Positions 22,387-26,770 of a DNA stretch of 26,770 nt are shown here, piece after piece; the first letter of the stretch is position 1, and the number at the start of each line of letters is the position of its first letter. Source of the stretch: Patescibacteria group bacterium (lineage in GTDB: Bacteria; Patescibacteriota; Patescibacteriia; UBA2169). The translations under genes and the position numbers were made by a program. The stretch lies in NCBI GenBank assembly GCA_018830465.1, contig JAHJSI010000006.1, forward strand, positions 1-26,770, read 5' to 3'. A model generated the notes under the pieces. The model was not told the DNA's origin, did no database searches, and saw only the letters and a list, made by a program, of their open reading frames with translations.

Positions 22387-22923
22387 AAATTCCTTAATTT
22401 AATTCCTTTCGCGCAAAAAGAACAGCTCAAGCGCGAGCGCATGTTTTTGCTTGTGTATGGAATTACAGGAATTCTGGTTATTGTTATTGCTTTTAACGCG
22501 ATTATGCTCACAATCACGAGATTTATCCTGATTGACCACTTTAAAAAACTAAGAGATGATTCCTCGCTTGTAAACACAGAACTTTTAAAATTGCAGGGTA
22601 ATATTGGCAAAACTAATGAAAAAATAGAAAACGCGGAAAAAATGCAAACAAAGTTTGTTAAATATTCTGATCTGCTTCCAGATTTTACAAAATTAATTCC
22701 AGAAGGCATTGTTGTGAATTTTATGCATATTGATTCAGAAAACAGCAATTTCCGAATAAATGGAGTTGCCCAGGACAGGAATACTCTTGTTGCTTTCAAA
22801 GATTCGCTTGAAAGCGCGAGTTTTATATTAAATCTAGAGTCCCCTTTATCTAATTTCTTAGAAAAAAAAGATATTGTATTCAGATTTTCCGGAAAACTTA
22901 TGAAAGGAATTTACCATGACTAA
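22381..22923 (+). CDS. pilN: Type IV pilus assembly protein PilN-like
   Basis: A 180-residue bitopic protein: short cytoplasmic N-terminus (MKKFLNLIPFAQKEQLKRER, where INLLP-like PilM-binding motifs occur in PilN), one membrane span at about 21-45, a coiled-coil-like stretch near 55-95, and a small alpha/beta domain (PEGIVVNFMHIDSENSNFRI) as in PilN/Fimbrial assembly proteins. I place the start at 22381 because the preceding 69 bases are a repeat element also found upstream of another gene. An ATG at 22300 overlapping the pilM stop would add 27 residues encoded by that repeat, and cannot be excluded. It overlaps pilO by eight bases. Confidence 0.85.
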   Translation: MKKFLNLIPFAQKEQLKRERMFLLVYGITGILVIVIAFNAIMLTITRFILIDHFKKLRDDSSLVNTELLKLQGNIGKTNEKIENAEKMQTKFVKYSDLLPDFTKLIPEGIVVNFMHIDSENSNFRINGVAQDRNTLVAFKDSLESASFILNLESPLSNFLEKKDIVFRFSGKLMKGIYHD

Positions 22924-23473
22924 ATTTCTTAAAAATAAATTTATGGTTTCCGTGGTCGCGTTTTTCCTGCTGCTTGCGGCTTTGGTTGTGCTTATTATTA
23001 TTCCCGCGATAAAAGAAATTAGAATTATTAATCAGCAAGTTTATGAAGAGCGCCTTAGATTGGAAAAACTTTATGCCAAAGGCCAATTAAAAAATAAAGT
23101 GCAAAAAAATTACAATAATATTAAAGACGATATCGCGTTTTTAGACGACATAATAATGAAAGAAGGCCAAGAGCTTGAATACATTACAGCAATTGAAGAT
23201 ATCGCGAATAGAGCTGGGGTTGATATTGACATAAGCATAGGGGAAATAAAAAGAACTCCGCAGCAAAAATTCTCTGAACTTGAATTCACGCTCACTTTAA
23301 CCGGCAAATGGGAAAATATTCTATTATGGATTGATCAAGTTGAAGCTATGCCTGTTTATACAAACATAAAAGAAATGACAATTGCCGCGCGCGAAAGCGC
23401 GGACGCAAAAGAAGCGCGCCAAGCAACAGCGACAATTAGAGTAAATACATTTTGGCTTATGCCCAGCTCATAA
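22916..23473 (+). CDS. pilO: Type IV pilus assembly protein PilO-like
   Basis: A 185-residue bitopic protein with one N-terminal span at about residues 9-30, a predicted coiled coil at about 32-80, and a C-terminal ferredoxin-like domain (YITAIEDIANRAGVDIDIS, then FTLTLTGKWENILLWIDQVE), as in PilO. It should pair with PilN outside the membrane and align the pilus machine. The ATG sits eight bases inside pilN. There is no PilP lipoprotein or PilQ secretin downstream, consistent with a cell lacking a conventional outer membrane. Confidence 0.85.
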   Translation: MTKFLKNKFMVSVVAFFLLLAALVVLIIIPAIKEIRIINQQVYEERLRLEKLYAKGQLKNKVQKNYNNIKDDIAFLDDIIMKEGQELEYITAIEDIANRAGVDIDISIGEIKRTPQQKFSELEFTLTLTGKWENILLWIDQVEAMPVYTNIKEMTIAARESADAKEARQATATIRVNTFWLMPSS

Positions 23474-23479
23474 TATGCC

Positions 23480-23554
23480 AGTAGATATAATCTCAATCGC
23501 TCGGCAATGGAAATGTAAGCATTTCCATTGCTCTCACTCATATCAATTATGAAA
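23480..23554 (+). repeat. 75-bp element before the 108-aa gene (copy 2 of 2)
   Basis: Near-identical to 22312-22386. The stem CAATGGAAATG / CATTTCCATTG (23505-23515 and 23520-23530) is perfect, with loop TAAG, and is closed by a further G-C pair (23504/23531). That pair is A-T in copy 1, a compensatory double change. It ends at the ATG of the next gene. Confidence 0.88.
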
Positions 23555-23875
23555 TATATAAAACTGCTAAAAAATCTTGTGTTCAAAAATTCTGATCCTC
23601 TGATATGCGCCAGAATTTTTATGATTGGATTTATTTTGATAAGCTTATCGCTTCTTACAATTTTCTTGTATAAAGACTTTTACCAAACAATGATTCACGC
23701 GCGGCAAGTAACTCTATTAAAACAGGAAGTCAGCACAGAAAATATTGATATTGAAAAATTCAATAAAGTGTTAAAAAAACATAATTATAAAATAACCTCA
23801 ATAATTGAGGATGTTATTTTTGATCCATTCAGCACGCAAGAAATAAAACAACAAAATGAAAATGCGCAAGACTGA
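23549..23875 (+). CDS. Unidentified single-span protein in the pilus operon
   Basis: A 108-residue protein of unknown family. The N-terminus is basic (MKYIKLLKNLVFKNSDP), with one membrane span at about residues 22-46 (ICARIFMIGFILISLSLLTI), then a hydrophilic extracytoplasmic part of about 60 residues (HARQVTLLKQEVSTENIDIE) ending in a Gln/Asn-rich tail. The start is ATG 23549, at the end of a repeat element; a TTG seven codons upstream is also in frame. It lies after pilO, where pilP would be expected, and its one-span plus short periplasm-side domain could fill a similar partner role, but no PilP motif or lipobox is seen. The gene overlaps the CorA gene by 20 bases. Confidence 0.65.
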   Translation: MKYIKLLKNLVFKNSDPLICARIFMIGFILISLSLLTIFLYKDFYQTMIHARQVTLLKQEVSTENIDIEKFNKVLKKHNYKITSIIEDVIFDPFSTQEIKQQNENAQD

Positions 23876-24788
23876 ATTTAATAAATTTACTTGGCATAAC
23901 TTGACTGACAATAGCGAAGAAGAAATCCGGTATTTGCGGGATAATTTTGAATTTGAGCAAGGCCATATGCAGGATTGCGCTAATCCTCCTTTGCGGCCTA
24001 AGATTGACTTTTCCGAAAAATATATTTTTATAGTCCTTCTGTTCCCTGTTTATAACCGTAAAACAGGCGTTGTTTCAATTTCAGAAATTGATATTTTTAC
24101 GAACAAAGATTTTATCATAACTCTGCATAAAAATGAAGTTAATGTTATGCTTGATTTGGCGCAAAAAATGGAAAATGAACCAAGAGAGCGCGAGAAATAC
24201 CAAAATAAAGATGCTATTGAATTCTTGCTTGATATTCTAGAAAATCTTGATTTGTCGCTGTATCCTATACTTAACCATGTATCTTGGGACATTGATGCTA
24301 TTGATAATCAACTTTTTACCAGCAGAGAACGTCAACTCATCAATAAAATTCTTGCTATTAAGCGGAATATAGTCGCTATCTGCAAAACAATGCGAGCGCA
24401 AAAAAATGTTCTTTCTGAACTGCGATTGCAGTCAAAAGATTATTTTGGATCTAGATCTATTGGAAAAGCGCAGGAAATCCAGTTTAGCCGAATCATCAAC
24501 CTAAGTTCAGACCTTTGGACTCATTTGGAAAATCATAAAGCAACAATTGACGCTATTCATCAAACCAATGAATCTTTAATTTCATTCAGATTGAACGATA
24601 TAATGAAAACTTTGACTATTTTTTCTGTAATTGTGTTCCCTCTTACTTTATTGGCTGCTATTTTTGGAATGAATACTTTAGGAGGAATGCCTTTTATGGG
24701 CACAGGAGGTTTTTGGAAAATTATTGGAATGATGATTATTGGAGTGATGTTTATGTTTTACTTGTTTAAAAGCCATAAGTGGATTTAA
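23856..24788 (+). CDS. corA: CorA-family magnesium/divalent cation transporter
   Basis: A 310-residue CorA-type channel. A soluble N-terminal domain of about 240 residues (with the EIDIFTNKDFIITLH strand pair near 77-91 and long helices) leads into the stalk helix and two C-terminal spans (about 250-270 and 285-305). The selectivity motif GMN is at 271-273 (IFGMNTLGGMPF), followed by the short MPF loop and a basic tail (KSHKWI). It should form a pentameric Mg2+ (or Co2+/Ni2+) uptake channel. It overlaps the preceding small gene by 20 bases, so it is part of the pilus transcript although functionally unrelated as far as known. A second ATG lies two codons downstream. A terminator follows. Confidence 0.93.
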   Translation: MKMRKTEFNKFTWHNLTDNSEEEIRYLRDNFEFEQGHMQDCANPPLRPKIDFSEKYIFIVLLFPVYNRKTGVVSISEIDIFTNKDFIITLHKNEVNVMLDLAQKMENEPREREKYQNKDAIEFLLDILENLDLSLYPILNHVSWDIDAIDNQLFTSRERQLINKILAIKRNIVAICKTMRAQKNVLSELRLQSKDYFGSRSIGKAQEIQFSRIINLSSDLWTHLENHKATIDAIHQTNESLISFRLNDIMKTLTIFSVIVFPLTLLAAIFGMNTLGGMPFMGTGGFWKIIGMMIIGVMFMFYLFKSHKWI

Positions 24789-24822
24789 TATTTTTACTCT
24801 CCTCACAACAAGAGGTAGTCAA

Positions 24823-24858
24823 CTGCCCGGTACAATCATAGTATCGGACAGGTTTTTA
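24823..24858 (+). terminator. Intrinsic terminator after corA
   Basis: An 11-bp stem CTGCCCGGTAC (24823-24833) / GTATCGGACAG (24841-24851), with one mismatch and one G-T pair, has a 7-base loop and is followed by GTTTTT. It closes the pilus-corA operon, 35 bases past the corA stop. Confidence 0.75.
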
Positions 24859-24864
24859 TGGCAC

Positions 24865-24895
24865 TTTTGACTTTTTTTGTCAAAAATGCTATCTT
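24865..24895 (+). promoter_or_regulatory. Sigma70 promoter with overlapping inverted repeat
   Basis: TTGACT (24867-24872) and TATCTT (24890-24895) are separated by exactly 17 bases, immediately downstream of a terminator. A perfect inverted repeat TTTTGAC-N7-GTCAAAA (24865-24885) covers the -35 and most of the spacer, so it could be an operator. The leader to the next ATG is about 65 bases. Confidence 0.72.
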
Positions 24896-24967
24896 TTATT
24901 TATCCAAAATCAACACAGATCTTAAACAATTTATTTACTTTTTCCTCCAAACAAAGGAAGGCAACCA

Positions 24968-26245
24968 ATGCCTATGCGTGATCTGATTGGAGAGGCAGGA
25001 AGAAACGCGGGTCGTATCTCTGCTGCAGTTATTCAGAGAACTGCGCAAACAGCGAATAGGATATATCAGCAGAGAAAATCGCAAATTATCGATTTATTGA
25101 AAATATCTGTGGTTTTAATGGGTATATCTATTATTGCTACTATAGCAGGCATCTGTTTCTCTTCGCGTACAATGTATGCTGTCGCGGTTTTTACCGCCAT
25201 GCTTGCCGTATTTCCATATGCCCTCTTGCATCATGTGCTTGCTGAAATCTTTGGAAATCCCAAAGACAAGGATTATGTGCAAGGTAAATTCCATTACTTA
25301 ACTGATGTACCAACAACACTAATAGCAGTAGTGACATCACCTCCGCTTGTCTGGGGAATTATTGCTTATTTGCTTATGCTCTTGAATCCAGAGCGCGCAA
25401 AAGAGCAATTAGTGATAATCTTCCTTGGATCAATGTTGCTGATGCTGTTTTCTTGGCGATATGGATGGCGCTCGGAATTTTTCCGGACTGTGATCTGGAG
25501 TTCACTCGTCATTTCGCTGACAACAGCAACATTATGGCTGGTAGTTGCTAATGTTGCTCCACTCCACTGGGCAGAGCTTGAACGCTGGTGCGCTAATCAG
25601 CTTCACGCAGCACAAGCGCAATATATTGCCGAAGGAACCTCTGCTTATGGAAATGAGTGGAATAAACCGAACTTCAACAGCCCTTTTCTTGTCAGAGTTC
25701 CTTTGCGAGTGTATGCGTCTGGACTGCGCTTTCGTGAAGACATGCAGTATTATGAGCAGGTCTTTGTGCCGCCAAAAGGTTCGCGGGAGCTGAGACGTTC
25801 TGTTTCAAAAGTTATCTGGGTGCCTGCGAACTCTCTGCTTGATAAAGCGCCAGAACAGCCAGAAACAACAAGAACGAGGAATTCGCGTATTAACACACTG
25901 AGCGAAAATCTGGATCAACTGAGTGTGGTGCATCGAAATGATCGAAGTACTCAAACTGTGATCATTCCTAGGGCAAACTCATCCGGTCTTGCGATCGCAG
26001 TCGATCTAACACAAACCAACACCAACGATCTCGCCCATGTGCCTGCCGAGTATCGTGAAAAAGTGATGGCCGCGCGGCGAGCCATCGCCAAGAACTACAA
26101 GAGAGCTGCTCAAGAGTTCAAAAGGCAGTTCCCTGACACGACCATCAAGAATACCGACGACATTCTAGAGCAGTATTCAACTGGCGCCATCAGCCGCGAG
26201 CAGATCGCCCAAGAGGCCACGATTGTACTCGCGAATCTGCAGTAG
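24968..26245 (+). CDS. Multi-span membrane protein of unknown function (425 aa)
   Basis: A 425-residue protein I do not recognise. A basic, amphipathic N-terminus (about 40 residues, RNAGRISAAVIQRTAQTANR) precedes about five membrane spans near residues 42-64, 67-90, 114-139, 147-162 and 173-195. A soluble C-terminal region of about 230 residues follows, containing a Ser/Thr/Asn/Arg-rich linker (about 290-330) and a charged helical end (YREKVMAARRAIAKNYKRAA). A strong AGGAAGG (24955-24961) six bases upstream fixes the ATG. It is a single-gene transcript with its own promoter and terminator. Codons change within the gene: the last 90 or so codons favour C/G at third positions (GCC, ATC, AAG, GAG), unlike the AT-ending codons upstream. 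Function cannot be inferred. Confidence 0.8.
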   Translation: MPMRDLIGEAGRNAGRISAAVIQRTAQTANRIYQQRKSQIIDLLKISVVLMGISIIATIAGICFSSRTMYAVAVFTAMLAVFPYALLHHVLAEIFGNPKDKDYVQGKFHYLTDVPTTLIAVVTSPPLVWGIIAYLLMLLNPERAKEQLVIIFLGSMLLMLFSWRYGWRSEFFRTVIWSSLVISLTTATLWLVVANVAPLHWAELERWCANQLHAAQAQYIAEGTSAYGNEWNKPNFNSPFLVRVPLRVYASGLRFREDMQYYEQVFVPPKGSRELRRSVSKVIWVPANSLLDKAPEQPETTRTRNSRINTLSENLDQLSVVHRNDRSTQTVIIPRANSSGLAIAVDLTQTNTNDLAHVPAEYREKVMAARRAIAKNYKRAAQEFKRQFPDTTIKNTDDILEQYSTGAISREQIAQEATIVLANLQ

Positions 26246-26260
26246 TTCTTTCCAAACACA

Positions 26261-26304
26261 AGACCCTGTCTCATCATATTGATGACGCGGGGTCTATTTT
26301 TTTA
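26261..26304 (+). terminator. Intrinsic terminator after the 425-aa gene
   Basis: AGACCC (26261-26266) pairs with GGGTCT (26290-26295); the inner TCATCA / TGATGA pair extends the stem. The hairpin is followed by ATTTTTTTA. It lies 15 bases past the TAG. Confidence 0.85.
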
Positions 26305-26371
26305 TTCTTTTATCTTATTTTTATTTCAAAAATTCCTTAATTAGTCTTATTTTTCTCTAATATTAGCCAAA

Positions 26372-26426
26372 ATCTTAATATTTTCTATATATTAAGATTG
26401 ACAAATATTTCTAGGTATGCTATAAT
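26372..26426 (+). promoter_or_regulatory. Perfect-consensus promoter with adjacent inverted repeat
   Basis: TTGACA (26398-26403) and TATAAT (26421-26426) are both perfect and 17 bases apart. Directly upstream, touching the first base of the -35, is a perfect 10-bp inverted repeat ATCTTAATAT-N7-ATATTAAGAT (26372-26398). The likely start point is near 26433, giving a leader of about 70 bases. The repeat may be a regulator site. Confidence 0.85.
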
Positions 26427-26476
26427 GGCAAACTACGAAAACAAAAATTGCAGAAGTTCACAACAAAAGGCATGTC

Positions 26477-26506
26477 ATGCCTAAACCCATGGAGGTCGAA
26501 AAATGA
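26477..26506 (+). promoter_or_regulatory. Leader with nine-codon upstream ORF and strong ribosome binding site
   Basis: GGAGGT at 26491-26496 is a perfect Shine-Dalgarno six bases before the ATG at 26503. A nine-codon frame (MPKPMEVEK, 26477-26506) contains that site and ends in a TGA overlapping the ATG as ATGA. It has no clear ribosome site of its own, so translation of the leader peptide is uncertain. Confidence 0.5.
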
Positions 26507-26770
26507 CTGCTTTCCTGAATTGGTTCAAGAGTGTGGGAAACATGATGGCGACCGTCGCCATTATCGCCGTGGTCGTACTGGGCGCGGTCAGTTACTTGAC
26601 CGCAAACGATGTTTCCGAAAAGGTTTCCGAAAACGCTGGAAACATCAACGATGTGGCGAACGCGGTCCTGGCTGTCAACAGCCGAGTTGACAGCACCAAC
26701 ACCGCACTTGCAGGGCTGATTGAGAACATGGCCCTGAAGACAGAGGTGGAAGTGCTCGCCAGCCGCGTCA
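26503..26770 (+). CDS. Membrane-anchored, coiled-coil-like protein (partial, GC-rich)
   Basis: The first 89 codons of a gene running off the right edge. A short N-terminus (MTAFLNWFKSVGN) leads to one hydrophobic segment at about residues 14-34 (MATVAIIAVVVLGAVSYLTA), an uncleaved anchor or signal. After that comes a heptad-like series rich in Ala, Val, Asn, Asp and Ser (SEKVSENAGNINDVANAVL, then VNSRVDSTNTALAGLIENMA) typical of extended coiled-coil or fibre stalks. The ATG is set by GGAGGT six bases upstream. GC content and C/G-ending codons (GCC, GTC, CTG, ACC) are clearly higher than in most of the window. With a perfect promoter, high expression is likely; a surface or structural protein is inference. 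Family not recognised. Confidence 0.75.
   Translation, partial: MTAFLNWFKSVGNMMATVAIIAVVVLGAVSYLTANDVSEKVSENAGNINDVANAVLAVNSRVDSTNTALAGLIENMALKTEVEVLASRV

Noticed and set aside
23475..23552. A 25-codon ORF with CxxxHxxC-like residues across the second repeat copy
   Set aside because: The matching frame is not preserved in copy 1, there is no ribosome binding site, and the element appears to be non-coding.
22312..23554. CRISPR array or tandem repeat
   Set aside because: Only two copies exist, more than 1 kb apart with full genes between them, and there are no spacers or cas genes.
26448..26690. An 80-codon plus-strand frame overlapping the last gene
   Set aside because: Its translation is Arg/Gly/Cys-rich without structure; the frame starting at 26503 has a perfect Shine-Dalgarno, a membrane anchor and regular heptads.

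Overview
The window looks like chromosomal DNA of a Candidate Phyla Radiation (Patescibacteria) bacterium, most likely Parcubacteria. The evidence is an AT-rich genome with compact operons, many genes overlapping by 1-4 bases and few Shine-Dalgarno sites. It also has small or altered versions of universal proteins (RNA polymerase alpha without its C-terminal domain, short L13, extended IF-1, MurG with an altered N-terminal glycine motif) and a type IV pilus locus without a secretin. Short palindromic elements are scattered at gene boundaries and even inside genes. No tRNA, rRNA, CRISPR array or transposase was found.

Layout. Everything from 1 to about 15460 is on the minus strand. Read in transcription order: a small membrane protein, then the peptidoglycan genes mraY-murD-ftsW-murG-murC, then a ribosomal/transcription block infA-rpmJ-rpsM-rpsK-rpsD-rpoA-rplQ-rplM-rpsI ending at a clear terminator (about 4783-4812). 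A cell-surface polysaccharide operon follows: flippase, GT4 and two GT2 glycosyltransferases, a small Cys-rich protein and an incomplete polymerase/ligase-like membrane protein running off the left edge. A divergent intergenic region (15464-15590) separates this from the plus-strand half.

The plus strand begins with a type IV pilus operon: pilB, pilC, four minor pseudopilins in GspH-I-J-K (FimU-PilV-PilW-PilX) order, pilM, pilN, pilO, an unidentified single-TM protein, and a CorA-type Mg2+ transporter closed by a terminator (about 24823-24858). This is an assembly motor, platform, alignment complex and tip-priming set for a cell with no outer membrane pore. The right end holds two separately transcribed genes with strong promoters and strong ribosome binding sites: a 425-residue multi-TM protein of unknown function, and the start of a GC-richer membrane-anchored, probably coiled-coil protein behind a perfect TTGACA-17-TATAAT promoter.

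Most worth a second look: the palindromic element families that have entered open reading frames in frame (rpoA, pilM, a glycosyltransferase); a 75-bp element placed exactly before two pil genes, with a compensatory base-pair change; the missing alpha-CTD; the Cys-rich 69-residue protein; and the two right-end genes, whose composition and expression signals differ from the rest.
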